64,000 bases of DNA from positions 20,097-84,096 of the forward strand of contig CALHVX010000025.1 of the NCBI GenBank assembly GCA_938036875.1, written 5' to 3'. Of the stretch, positions 37,642-46,553 are shown in pieces. Every line of letters begins with the position of its first letter. Position 1 is the stretch's first letter. The notes below the pieces were generated by a model. The model was not told the origin of the DNA, ran no database searches, and saw only the letters and a program-made list of their open reading frames with translations. A program made the position numbers and the translations under genes. Source of the stretch: an uncultured Pseudomonadales bacterium (lineage in GTDB: Bacteria; Pseudomonadota; Gammaproteobacteria; Pseudomonadales; Azotimanducaceae).

Positions 37642-39455
37642 CAGTGCTGTGCCGGACTCAGCTCAAAGCCACTGTCGTTATCAAGCTGCTCAAGCTTGTC
37701 CGATAAGCTAGTGCTTAGCGGTGCATCCTCTTCCATACGCTCTTTCAGCTCGTCCACTTGCCCTGATAGCGCCATCACCTCGCTAATAGAGGTATCGCCA
37801 CTCAGCGCAAACTCCAACGCGTTCAGCACCAAGGGTTTGTATCCGGGCTGCTCTTTCGCCAGCTCCGAGAACTGCAAAGCGTCTTCAGCACGCAGCGCGT
37901 TGGCCAGCGCTTCGCTGATTTCCAGCAACTCAAAAACGCCAATACGGCCAAAGAAGCCGGTCTTATGACAACGGTTGCAGCCGCGACCTTGTTTGAACTC
38001 CAATTCATGCGCACGCTGCTCGCCAACCAGCGCATCCAACCAGGCAAACTGCTGATCATCTAGCACCGCAGGCTCAGCGCAACGTTCGCAAACGCGTCGA
38101 ATAAGTCGTTGCGCAACCACACCACGTACGGCGGATGCAGCAAGGTAGCCCTCAACACCAATATCAAGCAGCCGAATAGCACTAGAGACCGCATCGTTGG
38201 TGTGCAAGGTAGACAACACCAAGTGGCCCGTCATGGATGCACGCAGGGCAATCTCAGCCGTCTCGCGGTCTCGTATCTCACCTAGCAACAAGATATCAGG
38301 GTCTTGGCGTAGGGTTGCACGCAAGACCCGCGCAAAATCCAAACCAATTTTTGCCATGACCTGAACTTGGTTGATTCTATCTAGCTCATATTCCACCGGA
38401 TCTTCCACGGTGATAATTTTCTTTTCTGGGCTATTCAGCTCGTTTAGCGCGCCATACAAGGTGGTGGTCTTACCACTACCAGTAGGGCCGGTCACAAGCA
38501 CCAAGCCGTTAGGCCGAGTGATGAGGTAACGAAACCGCGCCAACATTTCAGGGGGCATACCCGCACTTTCTAAACTGTTGGCTGCACCGCTGTGATCAGC
38601 CAAACGCATTACCACCGACTCGCCGTGCTGCACCGGCATAGTCGACAAACGCACATCAATATCTTTACCCTTTAGGCTCATATCAAAGCGACCATCTTGG
38701 GGCAGCCGCTTTTCCGATATGTCTAGGCCGGCCATCAACTTCAACCGCGACACCAAAGCTGGGGCAATACGTGACTCGCCAATATTTTGCTCTTGCAACA
38801 CACCATCAACACGCTGACGAATACGTAAGGTATTAGCACCCGGCTCAATGTGCACGTCAGAGGCTCGCATTTGCACCGCGTCCTCCATAATGGATTGCAG
38901 CAGTCGGGCCACCGGCGTGTTGGTGTCTTCTTCGGAAGAGCCGTAACGGTCGAGCGAAAATTGTTCTGTATTGAGTTCACCCTCAAGCTCATTGGCAAAG
39001 CTGACTATGTCATCTGTACGGCGGTAGGCCATATCGATAAGCGAGATCAACTCACTTTCGCGTACCACAGCAATACCAATTGGTTGATCCAGTTGGCGGG
39101 ACAACTCGTCGTAAGCAAAGATGTCCATAGGATCAACCATACCCACAACATACTCACCGTTCTTTTCTTCTAGCACCAACGCTCGATAACGGCGAGCATA
39201 TGTTTCTGGCAGCTTGCCAACAACGGTTGCATCAATGCTGAAATCTTTTAGGTCGTAAAACGGAATATCAAACTGCTTAGAGAGAAACTCTAAGAAGGTG
39301 TCTTCAGCGATGTACTTTCGATCAATCAAAATTCGACCCAACTTTAGGCCAGATTTTTTCTGCTCTTGCAGACATTCCATCAACTGCTCTTCGGTGATTT
39401 CACCGTTAGCAACCAACAGATCACCGATACGTACTTTTTGCTTACCTGGAATCAT
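37641..39455 (-). CDS. mshE: MSHA pilus assembly ATPase MshE
   Basis: Extension motor of 604 residues. The N-terminal MshEN-type domain (GDLLVANGEITEEQLMECL and LGRILID) is the c-di-GMP binding module known in Vibrio MshE. The secretion-ATPase core has Walker A GPTGSGKTTT, the Asp box DPVEYELDRINQVQV, Walker B LLGEIRDRETAEIAL and a tetracysteine zinc site (CERC and CNRC). The C-terminal acidic tail of about 35 residues is longer than needed for the fold. Conservation of the MshEN motifs suggests c-di-GMP control. Confidence 0.93.
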   Translation of the reverse strand: MIPGKQKVRIGDLLVANGEITEEQLMECLQEQKKSGLKLGRILIDRKYIAEDTFLEFLSKQFDIPFYDLKDFSIDATVVGKLPETYARRYRALVLEEKNGEYVVGMVDPMDIFAYDELSRQLDQPIGIAVVRESELISLIDMAYRRTDDIVSFANELEGELNTEQFSLDRYGSSEEDTNTPVARLLQSIMEDAVQMRASDVHIEPGANTLRIRQRVDGVLQEQNIGESRIAPALVSRLKLMAGLDISEKRLPQDGRFDMSLKGKDIDVRLSTMPVQHGESVVMRLADHSGAANSLESAGMPPEMLARFRYLITRPNGLVLVTGPTGSGKTTTLYGALNELNSPEKKIITVEDPVEYELDRINQVQVMAKIGLDFARVLRATLRQDPDILLLGEIRDRETAEIALRASMTGHLVLSTLHTNDAVSSAIRLLDIGVEGYLAASAVRGVVAQRLIRRVCERCAEPAVLDDQQFAWLDALVGEQRAHELEFKQGRGCNRCHKTGFFGRIGVFELLEISEALANALRAEDALQFSELAKEQPGYKPLVLNALEFALSGDTSISEVMALSGQVDELKERMEEDAPLSTSLSDKLEQLDNDSGFELSPAQH

Positions 39456-39465
39456 GCTCTAACGC

Positions 39466-40320
39466 TCAACCCGCCAGATCCAAACGGCCATCGCTACCCG
39501 CAGGGGACGGCGACAGCTCGCTGGCTTTATCTGTTTTTGTTGACCGCGCTGCCAATAGTCGTTGTGACTGCATCAGCCCTTGCTGCCAACGTTGTGCATC
39601 TGGCTGCAACTGGGTTAAGTGCTGATAAATAACCTCAGCCTCATCCGGTTGCTTCGGCAGGCTTGCCAAGGCAAGCAGACCTAAAAACTCAATGTCTGTT
39701 CTTCCTTGCGCAATCTTGCCACGCAAACGCTTGTATGCGAGGTTCGAGCGTCCCGCTAGCAAATCTGCACGGGCACTATCTTTGCTGGCCCGCAAGGCAT
39801 CAACACGCATAGCAGCGGTACGCTGGACTACCGCAGGCAAACGTACAAACTTAGCCGCCGTCTTAGCGCTAACAACCCTTGTAGCAGCTGGCTCAACATC
39901 AACCCGCGCAACCGCTACGTTCGCAACCGCCTTGTGTTGCAATGGTTTCGGTTGCTCTTCTACCGAACGGATAACCTTTGCAGCCGATGGCTTTGTCTCT
40001 TTGTGCTGCTCATAGTTCGCAAGCTGCGCAGCAAGCTGTGCGGCAAACGCCTTAGGGTCTAACAAGCTGGGGATTGGGGCTGGGGTTTGCGCCGCCAGCG
40101 CTGCCAGCAATCGATCGTTACGCTGTTGTGCGCGCAACCATTGATCGGATTCTAAAGATACCGCCGTAGCTAGACTGTCTTCGTTCGGCAACAGCGCATT
40201 AGCCTGGTACTGGTAACCAAAAAATAGCACCAGCGCTCCCCAAACCAACATCACCAAAGGAACTTGCACCGTACCGGCCACGTACCGGTATGCAGTAGCT
40301 TGTAGTTGTTGAACATTCAT
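39466..40320 (-). CDS. MshN-like membrane protein
   Basis: Bitopic protein of 284 residues in the place of mshN, between mshL and mshE. One transmembrane helix (VPLVMLVWGALVLFFGYQYQ) lies at about 20-39. An Ala/Val-rich linker follows, and the C-terminal 90 residues resemble TPR repeats (ARADLLAGRSNLAYKRLRGK, PDEAEVIYQHLTQLQPDAQR). GAGGAG precedes the ATG. Similarity to MshN is by position, size and layout rather than by a clear motif. Confidence 0.6.
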   Translation of the reverse strand: MNVQQLQATAYRYVAGTVQVPLVMLVWGALVLFFGYQYQANALLPNEDSLATAVSLESDQWLRAQQRNDRLLAALAAQTPAPIPSLLDPKAFAAQLAAQLANYEQHKETKPSAAKVIRSVEEQPKPLQHKAVANVAVARVDVEPAATRVVSAKTAAKFVRLPAVVQRTAAMRVDALRASKDSARADLLAGRSNLAYKRLRGKIAQGRTDIEFLGLLALASLPKQPDEAEVIYQHLTQLQPDAQRWQQGLMQSQRLLAARSTKTDKASELSPSPAGSDGRLDLAG

Positions 40321-40335
40321 CGTCTGCTCCTCTAC

Positions 40336-42021
40336 CTAACCAGGCCCAAGTAGTTGATCTTTAAGGTTCTGCACGCGGTCAGCGCTACCGCGTAAGTAAT
40401 TTGCTTGGGTTTGGGCACCGACCACAATCGGTCGTAGCAATATCACCAGCTCACTCTTGGTGGCTGATTGCACTTTTTGCTTAAACAAGTGCCCTATTCC
40501 AGGCAGCCTGCCTAGGCCTGGAACACGCGCGTTGTCATCTTTGCTGGAGTTCTGCATCAGGCCACCAATGACCACAATCTGACCGCTGAGTGCGCGCACA
40601 ATGCTGTCTGATTCTCGAATGGTGCTAGCGGCAAGTGGCACTGCATCACCACTAATCACTTTAAGCTGCTCTTCAACCTCGCTGACCGTTGGGTGCACGT
40701 GCAGCACAACCTGGCCCTCTTTAGAAATCTGCGGGGTCACGTCTAGAGCGATACCAGAAAAGAACGGCGTTAGCTCAGGCGAGTTCACCGTATTGATAGC
40801 GCTCCCGGCGCTGATCGTATCGGTTGAGATATCTGTGACAAAAAACTCATCGGATCCAACTTTGATCACGGCTTTTTGGTTGTTCACCGTGGCGATACGA
40901 GGGCTAGACAAAACCTGCACAACGCCCTGAGTTTTCAACAGCGAGATGGCTGCGTCAAAATCGCCAAACGCGCTCGACAAAGTAAAACCGCTACCGGTAG
41001 GGTTAAAAAAGGTGGAGTTTTTTCCAAAAACGAACTCACCAGCGGCGCTGTGCTCGCTACCCGGGTTCACGCCATCGCCATCAAAAGTACCACCAGAAGC
41101 ATCACCAAAGGTGTGCCAATCGATGCCAGATTGAAAACCTTCGCGCAGCGTGACCTCAAGAATTTTCGCCTCTAAAATCACCTGTCGATCTAAATTGGAC
41201 TGAACCAACTCCAAGTAACTGCGCACCGATGCCAACACATCCGGAACCGCACGCACCATCACAATTCCCACTTGGGGTGTGACAACCACTTGGGCTTCGG
41301 GATCTACGGTAACCATGGCCGTCAAGGTGAACTCAAGCTCCTGCCAGAAATTTGCTTCCGCATCCGTATTCACCATGGTGCCCACAACACCAGTGCCGTT
41401 ACCGCCGCCTTGAGCGTTTTGGTTGCCAGCTTGGTTGTTGACATTGTTCGTGTTGTTGGCACCGCCACCGGAATCGGACACCTTGCCAGCACTCACTTGC
41501 ATTTCAGAGTGACCGGTACGGGTGACGTTCAAATAGTCGATCTGAAATATTTCACTACGATGGGAATCTGGGTAAATCTGATACACGGTCCCTTTCAGCA
41601 CGCTATCTAATCCATAAACGTCGCGCATCACGCCCATCACTTCAGCAATGGTCACATTGCTGAGCTCTAAAGAAACTTTTCCGGCAACCCCAGGGTGCAA
41701 CACCACGGAGTAGCCTGTATCTGCAACCAAACCGCGATAGAACTGCGCAATGGCGACTTTATCTACGCTTAGGTCAAATCGTTGGCTGGCCGCATCCTGC
41801 TGTGGATTCGGCATAAGGCTTGTTACCAGATCTTGAGGTAGCGCCGTTTTCTGTTCTGTCAAAGCACGATTGCTTGCCGCATCGGCTCGCAGCTCGGCTA
41901 ACACTTGATCACTGCTAGCCAAGTCTTCAACCGGTTTCGGTCCAACAGCCGCGCAACCTGACAGCAATAAAGCTAATACCAAGCTGATTAATATTCGATG
42001 CTTAAACACAACGGAAATCAT
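40336..42021 (-). CDS. mshL: MSHA outer-membrane secretin MshL
   Basis: Secretin of 561 residues exported as a lipoprotein (LLLSGC, Cys23). The short N-terminal STN-like domain (QFYRGLVADTGYSVVLHPGV to VLKGTVYQIYP) is followed by a Gly/Asn/Gln-rich linker, then the secretin barrel with VILEAKILEVTLREGFQSGI, VLSSPRIATVNNQKAVIKVG and VVIGGLMQNSSKDD. Unlike PilQ upstream in this window it has no AMIN domain. The ATG overlaps the mshK stop. Confidence 0.93.
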   Translation of the reverse strand: MISVVFKHRILISLVLALLLSGCAAVGPKPVEDLASSDQVLAELRADAASNRALTEQKTALPQDLVTSLMPNPQQDAASQRFDLSVDKVAIAQFYRGLVADTGYSVVLHPGVAGKVSLELSNVTIAEVMGVMRDVYGLDSVLKGTVYQIYPDSHRSEIFQIDYLNVTRTGHSEMQVSAGKVSDSGGGANNTNNVNNQAGNQNAQGGGNGTGVVGTMVNTDAEANFWQELEFTLTAMVTVDPEAQVVVTPQVGIVMVRAVPDVLASVRSYLELVQSNLDRQVILEAKILEVTLREGFQSGIDWHTFGDASGGTFDGDGVNPGSEHSAAGEFVFGKNSTFFNPTGSGFTLSSAFGDFDAAISLLKTQGVVQVLSSPRIATVNNQKAVIKVGSDEFFVTDISTDTISAGSAINTVNSPELTPFFSGIALDVTPQISKEGQVVLHVHPTVSEVEEQLKVISGDAVPLAASTIRESDSIVRALSGQIVVIGGLMQNSSKDDNARVPGLGRLPGIGHLFKQKVQSATKSELVILLRPIVVGAQTQANYLRGSADRVQNLKDQLLGPG

Positions 42022-42443
42022 CGGTAGTCCTTTCCTATATTTGATTTAGGTAGCCGCAGTACTAGCGACCGAGCATGATTTTTGCCCTGCAACTGAACCT
42101 CGTCTTTACCCACACGAACTAGCGTCATGCCAGCCACTTGCCCACCTTCTCGAACTAACTTGTTATTGATGACCGCCAGGCGGCGTTCATCGCTAAGCAA
42201 AATTGAGCTTAGAACCGGTTTTTTAGGTTTGCTCTTCATTTCGGCACCAGCACTTGGCGCCTTAAGTTTCGGCGCACCCGGCGGTTGCGTTGGATCTCGC
42301 CGTTGTGCTGCTAGGGGTATCACCACCGCAACCGGCTGCGCCAAGCTTGGTGCTGTAGATGCGATGGCTACTCGACCAACCGTCAGCCCAACAGCAAAAC
42401 CAAGAATTAAAACGCTAGCCCCACCCACTGATCGCTTAGACAC
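42018..42443 (-). CDS. mshK: MshK-like pilus assembly protein (PilP-type)
   Basis: Small protein of 141 residues with an N-terminal signal or anchor (ASVLILGFAVGLTVGRVAIA) and a C-terminal beta domain containing RRDPTQPPGAPKL and LSSILLSDERRLAVINNKLV. This is the pattern of PilP/GspC-like and MshK proteins that dock onto the secretin. The start is GTG, overlapping the mshJ end. Assignment rests mainly on position. Confidence 0.75.
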   Translation of the reverse strand: MSKRSVGGASVLILGFAVGLTVGRVAIASTAPSLAQPVAVVIPLAAQRRDPTQPPGAPKLKAPSAGAEMKSKPKKPVLSSILLSDERRLAVINNKLVREGGQVAGMTLVRVGKDEVQLQGKNHARSLVLRLPKSNIGKDYR

Positions 42444-43167
42444 CCAACCACTCCTTACGCCGACTCAAGGTATCCACTTGTATTCTGACCCGAGCTGTCG
42501 GATGCGCTTTCACCTGGTAATCAAAGCTGCGCCAATTCAACCGCCAACTACTGTTTTCCAGCGTGGTGAGGTAGGCCAACACATCAAAATAACTGCCTTC
42601 AAACTCCAGCTCGATAGGGTGTCGATAAACGCTTGGCTCGGCAGGGGCGGCAAGGTCTGGGTCGGTCGAAACCGTTGTCTCTAGAGCGCCTTGGGGCCCT
42701 GAAGAATTTAGGTGAAGGCGCGATGCCGCCAGAGGCTCCGTTGGCAGGCGAGTCACACGCTTGAACGCTAGCCCTTGATGTTGCCGCATAAGATCTGCAA
42801 GTAACTCGGGCATTTTGCTCGGCTCAACAAATCTTTCTATCGAGTGACGTAGCTCAAGGTCGAGCTGAGTTAAGTCAGCCTGCAACTGATCCCGCTGTTG
42901 GCTCAACGCCATGTCCGGGTCTTGCAGGTCGCCGCCCTTAAGCAGTTGCTGCTCCTGAATTGCCGCAGTTAGTTGTGCCTGACTATTGGTGATACCTATT
43001 TGAGCACGGCTGCGTTCTTTATCTAGGTAATCTTGCAAGGCATAGGTCCACAGCATCCAAACTAAGGATATTAGGGTCACGCCCACCAATAAGCGTTCGC
43101 GCCATACAAGCGCATCAAACTTAGCGCGACCTTCGTTAAAGGTCCCTGTTAAATCAAAACCACTCAT
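42436..43167 (-). CDS. mshJ: MshJ (PilO-type) pilus assembly protein
   Basis: Bitopic protein of 243 residues. A transmembrane helix at about 28-48 (LVGVTLISLVWMLWTYALQ) is followed by a coiled coil (QLQADLTQLDLELRHSIERF) and a ferredoxin-like periplasmic domain with IELEFEGSYFDVLAYLTTLE, a pattern shared by PilO and MshJ. It overlaps genes on both sides, indicating one tight operon. Confidence 0.82.
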   Translation of the reverse strand: MSGFDLTGTFNEGRAKFDALVWRERLLVGVTLISLVWMLWTYALQDYLDKERSRAQIGITNSQAQLTAAIQEQQLLKGGDLQDPDMALSQQRDQLQADLTQLDLELRHSIERFVEPSKMPELLADLMRQHQGLAFKRVTRLPTEPLAASRLHLNSSGPQGALETTVSTDPDLAAPAEPSVYRHPIELEFEGSYFDVLAYLTTLENSSWRLNWRSFDYQVKAHPTARVRIQVDTLSRRKEWLGV

Positions 43168-43805
43168 GCGCCACCTGCCTTGCTCAGCAAAGCAGAGGGC
43201 TTGGATTGGTCAGCGAGATGGTCTTTAGGCACCGGACCTACAATCTCGAAGCGCACGTTGCCATCTTTAGCTTCGGTCAACTCAAACCGGTCAAAGGTCT
43301 GCCCAGCAAAACCCGTGCCTCGGGCAATACGTTGCAAAAATTCGGGCACCTTAGAGGCAGAGTAGGCATAGCCGCGCAACGCCACGTCTGCATCTCCCTG
43401 CCCAAAGGCTAAGCCGTCAAGCCAGAGGCCATCCACTTGGACCAACGACAATTCCGCTAGGTAGTGAGTAAAACCTTGAGAGGTTTCTAGCTCAGCCAAA
43501 ATGGTGCTCAGCTGCTGCTCTTCACGTTTGCGCTGCAGCAAGAAGGCAACGTTCTGAGCCAGTGTTGGGTTTGGCTGCCGCTGCGCCATCTCGCGTAGCT
43601 TGGCATTTGCCTCGGTTAGCACCCTGACTTCAGCAGCAACCGACGCCATCTGGCGCTGATCTTTGTACAGGCCGTAACCTTGCCAGGCTGACCAAAGCAG
43701 CAGCAGGCCAGCAAATGCACCACAAGCACCCAGCACTTGGGTCGAGGTCACCGTAGCGCGAGGCGGGATTAAACCCGCACTAAGTAGGTTTATCTGTTGT
43801 TCCAT
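43164..43805 (-). CDS. MshI2 (PilN-type) pilus assembly protein
   Basis: Bitopic protein of 213 residues. The N-terminus MEQQINLLSAGLIPPR contains the INLL tail typical of PilN-like proteins. A membrane helix follows at about 25-45, then a coiled coil and a periplasmic domain (LSLVQVDGLWLDGLAFGQGD). It probably pairs with the upstream PilM-like MshI and downstream MshJ. Stop and start overlaps with neighbours. Confidence 0.8.
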   Translation of the reverse strand: MEQQINLLSAGLIPPRATVTSTQVLGACGAFAGLLLLWSAWQGYGLYKDQRQMASVAAEVRVLTEANAKLREMAQRQPNPTLAQNVAFLLQRKREEQQLSTILAELETSQGFTHYLAELSLVQVDGLWLDGLAFGQGDADVALRGYAYSASKVPEFLQRIARGTGFAGQTFDRFELTEAKDGNVRFEIVGPVPKDHLADQSKPSALLSKAGGA

Positions 43806-44905
43806 TAGGCCGCTTGCCTCATCGGTGGATTCCTCAGTCCGCGCAACAAGCCACCAATCGCCGGCAAGCCAGCAGACACGGCATTCGCTTGGGCCACGGT
43901 TAGATCTGTCCAGTTCACATCCTGGGGTTCAGGGTTATGCAGCTGCAGATGGTATTGGGTAGCCAGTTCAGCGCTTAAGGTACGAACCGAGAGCGGCAAC
44001 ATGTCTGACAGGTGCTCAACAATGTGCTCCTGCCAACCATGGGTCGCTGCAACCAGCAATGCACTGCAGGGGGGTTGCCCCATGCCACTTTCGTAGTAAT
44101 CGATGGATCGCTGAACCTGGAGCAACAGCCGGTCTTGGTAATCTTCCCAAGCGGCTTTACTAAACTCGCCCGGCACTCCAGCCATGCGTCGGCTTAGGAA
44201 CAACTCTTCGCCACGTGAGACATTAATCATCCCAGCGTTGGAGGTAACACGAAGCAAGGCCATGTTTTGGTCCGGCGAGGGAAATAGGCCATGCACCACG
44301 TTGCGCAGAGACAGCTCAGCAATATCCACCGTGTCCACCTCCAGCCCGGTGGCGTGCACCTCCCCCACTAAGGTCTTCAAGGTTTCAGTCGGCATGGCTG
44401 CAACAAAAACCATGGACTTCCCTCGGTCCGCCGATTCCGGCAGCGCAAACAGGTCAAGGCTGGCATTGTCCATCGGGAACTCCACGTTCTCCTGCATTCG
44501 CCACCGAACCGCTTCTTTGACTTCATCGTCAGCCACATCTGGGCGCTCCATGAGGGACAAGGCATAAAGCTCCGGCGCCAACACCATTTGGCAGCGCTTA
44601 TTGCTTGGCTCCAAGCTCTCCACCTGCAACCCCAACTTGTCCCCGCCGTCCGCCAAGGTTCGTAGCGGATCCGCACGCAGGCTTAACTCCAGCTGCCCGC
44701 TCACCGCAGTACTGTTTCGACCGGTTGCCAAGGCAACGGCGGAACCAGAAAAATAGACCGCGGTAGCAGCGTTGCTAGTAGTGCGCGCACCACCCAACCC
44801 CAACGCAGGAATCGAGGGAATCCACTGGCTCAAAGTTGTAAGAATATTTGTCAAGTACAGTTGCTCCGGGTATATCGCTTCTTCAGTATAGGAAGCCCTG
44901 CACAT
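43805..44905 (-). CDS. mshI: MshI (PilM-type) pilus assembly protein
   Basis: Cytoplasmic actin-like protein of about 350-366 residues, heading the MSHA operon. MshI-type features are AVRWRMQENVEFPMDNASLD, AMPTETLKTLVGEVHATGLEVDTVDIAE and LLQVQRSIDYYES. The ATG at 44905 gives the longest frame but leaves only 13 bp to the divergent trmL start. A TTG at 44854, with GGAG 9 nt upstream, would open about 65 bp for promoters and may be the real start. Confidence 0.82.
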   Translation of the reverse strand: MCRASYTEEAIYPEQLYLTNILTTLSQWIPSIPALGLGGARTTSNAATAVYFSGSAVALATGRNSTAVSGQLELSLRADPLRTLADGGDKLGLQVESLEPSNKRCQMVLAPELYALSLMERPDVADDEVKEAVRWRMQENVEFPMDNASLDLFALPESADRGKSMVFVAAMPTETLKTLVGEVHATGLEVDTVDIAELSLRNVVHGLFPSPDQNMALLRVTSNAGMINVSRGEELFLSRRMAGVPGEFSKAAWEDYQDRLLLQVQRSIDYYESGMGQPPCSALLVAATHGWQEHIVEHLSDMLPLSVRTLSAELATQYHLQLHNPEPQDVNWTDLTVAQANAVSAGLPAIGGLLRGLRNPPMRQAA

Positions 44906-44918
44906 TGCGCTGGCTCAA

Positions 44919-45386
44919 ATGCCTTTACACATCACACTTTACGAACCCGAAATTCCGCCCAATACCGGCAACATCATGCGGCTGTGCGTAAACACCAACA
45001 CCCAACTGCATCTGGTTGAGCCCTTGGGATTTGAGATGGATCACACCCGACTGAAACGGGCAGGCATGGACTACCGTGATATGGCTGTATTCACCATCCA
45101 CAAAAGCTGGGCTGACTGTCTTGCCGCCGTCCAGCCACCGCGCATTTGGGCCTGCTCCACCAAAGGCACAACCAACTATTGCGATGTGCAATATGCGGTT
45201 GGGGATATGCTTGTGTTTGGACCAGAAAGTCGCGGTTTACCTGCAGCGATTTTGGATGAGGTGGGGCGAGATCACTGCCTGCGCATACCCATGGCGGCAG
45301 AATCTCGAAGCTTGAATATCGCCAATTCAGTTGCGGTGTTTGCCTATGAGGCATCACGCCAACTGGGGTTTCCTAATGTGGTTTAA
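44919..45386 (+). CDS. trmL: tRNA (cytidine(34)-2'-O)-methyltransferase TrmL
   Basis: SPOUT methyltransferase of 155 residues that 2'-O-methylates the wobble base of certain tRNA-Leu. The trefoil-knot motifs are IPPNTGNIMRLC near the start, MLVFGPESRGLP and RSLNIANSVAVFAYEA. Length matches the E. coli enzyme. It is divergent from mshI and converges on secB. Confidence 0.95.
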   Translation: MPLHITLYEPEIPPNTGNIMRLCVNTNTQLHLVEPLGFEMDHTRLKRAGMDYRDMAVFTIHKSWADCLAAVQPPRIWACSTKGTTNYCDVQYAVGDMLVFGPESRGLPAAILDEVGRDHCLRIPMAAESRSLNIANSVAVFAYEASRQLGFPNVV

Positions 45387-45464
45387 GGGGTGAAATTCGG
45401 GCGAAAATAACGAAACCGATCGTTCGTATTCCCACCAAACAACCTAAGACCCCAAAACTGAAAT

Positions 45465-45493
45465 AGCCCTACAACGCCGATTTTTAAAGGGCT
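45465..45493. terminator. Possible hairpin between convergent trmL and secB
   Basis: AGCCCT at 45465-45470 pairs with AGGGCT at 45488-45493. A/T-rich flanks extend it weakly, and TTTAT follows. The 153-bp gap otherwise shows nothing recognisable. Confidence 0.35.
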
Positions 45494-45539
45494 TTATAGG
45501 AAACCGAACGTTTGGTCTAGTGATTTTAACAAGCCAAAG

Positions 45540-46010
45540 CTAGTGGGTAACAGAGCCTTCGTCATCACCTGCGCCTTCAGGCTTTTCTTGCTGCTGCATA
45601 GCTTGAGCAAACAGCGCATCAAAGTTAACCGGGGCTAGCTGTAGGGCAGGAAACCCACCTTTAACCACCATGGAATCCATGACTTCACGAACGTAAGGGA
45701 AGAGCATATTTGGGCACACAGTACCCAACGCCTGACGCTTGGCTTGCACGTCATCACCCTCCACCAAAAACACCCCCGCTTGCTGCACCTCGCAGATAAA
45801 GGCAACGGTGCCTTCGGTCTTATGCTGGGCTTCAACCGTAGCTCGCAACACCACCTCAACACGATCTTTAGGCAAGCTGTTGGTGCTGGTATTGATGTCT
45901 AGGCGCATCTCGGGCTGCCAGTTCTCAGCGAAGACCGCTGGACTCTGAGGGGATTCAAAAGAGGCGTCTTTGAGGTAGATACGCTCAAGTTGCAATTTGA
46001 GCTGGGTCAT
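45540..46010 (-). CDS. secB: Protein-export chaperone SecB
   Basis: Tetrameric chaperone of 156 residues that holds preproteins unfolded for SecA. Conserved parts are QLERIYLKDASFESP, CEVQQAGVFLVEGD and LGTVCPNMLFPYVREVMDSM, followed by GGFPALQLAPVNFDALFAQ. The ATG at 46010 overlaps the rhodanese stop (TAATG); the longer frame upstream lies within that gene. In relatives grxC usually sits between the rhodanese and secB; it is missing here. Confidence 0.96.
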   Translation of the reverse strand: MTQLKLQLERIYLKDASFESPQSPAVFAENWQPEMRLDINTSTNSLPKDRVEVVLRATVEAQHKTEGTVAFICEVQQAGVFLVEGDDVQAKRQALGTVCPNMLFPYVREVMDSMVVKGGFPALQLAPVNFDALFAQAMQQQEKPEGAGDDEGSVTH

Positions 46011-46426
46011 TAGCTTTTCACCACTGGTAGAGATTGATTGCGCCATTCCATCATGCCGCCGGTCAGCTTCAACACGTGCTCAAAGCCATTCTTGCGCAAG
46101 ATGGTCCCAGCCGCATTGGCATGTTGCCCCATCTTGCAAACCACAATCAGATGCTTGCCTTGGTACTTCTTGAGCTCTTCCCAGCGTGAATCCATGCTCG
46201 AAAAAGGTACATTCACCGCATCCACAATATGACCTGCGGCATACTCTTTGCTATCTCGGACATCGACTACGGTTGCACCCGCCTGGTTAACTAAATTGAC
46301 GAGTTGCTGGGCGGACACCGAACGACCGCCACGCTGGGTTTCATTGCGAATAAACAGCGTCAGCAAGACGATAAAAGCCGCAACTAAAAGCGGATTATTG
46401 GTAACAAATTCAAAGAGTTGATCCAT
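46010..46426 (-). CDS. Membrane-anchored rhodanese-like protein (YibN type)
   Basis: Inner-membrane protein of 138 residues when started at ATG 46426 (MDQLFEFVTNNPLLVAAF). One N-terminal helix at about 11-28 is followed by a rhodanese domain with VVDVRDSKEYAAGHIVDAVN and the active-site loop VVCKMGQHANAAG, whose Cys can carry sulfane sulfur. Divergent from gpmI and coupled to secB, as in E. coli yibN. Confidence 0.9.
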   Translation of the reverse strand: MDQLFEFVTNNPLLVAAFIVLLTLFIRNETQRGGRSVSAQQLVNLVNQAGATVVDVRDSKEYAAGHIVDAVNVPFSSMDSRWEELKKYQGKHLIVVCKMGQHANAAGTILRKNGFEHVLKLTGGMMEWRNQSLPVVKS

Positions 46427-46553
46427 AGAAAACAAAGCCGCACGAGGCGCTGACAATAATAAAGACGCGCGATTATACACATGCAGCTCACAGATGCCGG
46501 ACCCCAATCTTTGCTAAGCTGCGCCGCCAGGTTTAGCCCACTACTAGGTACCC

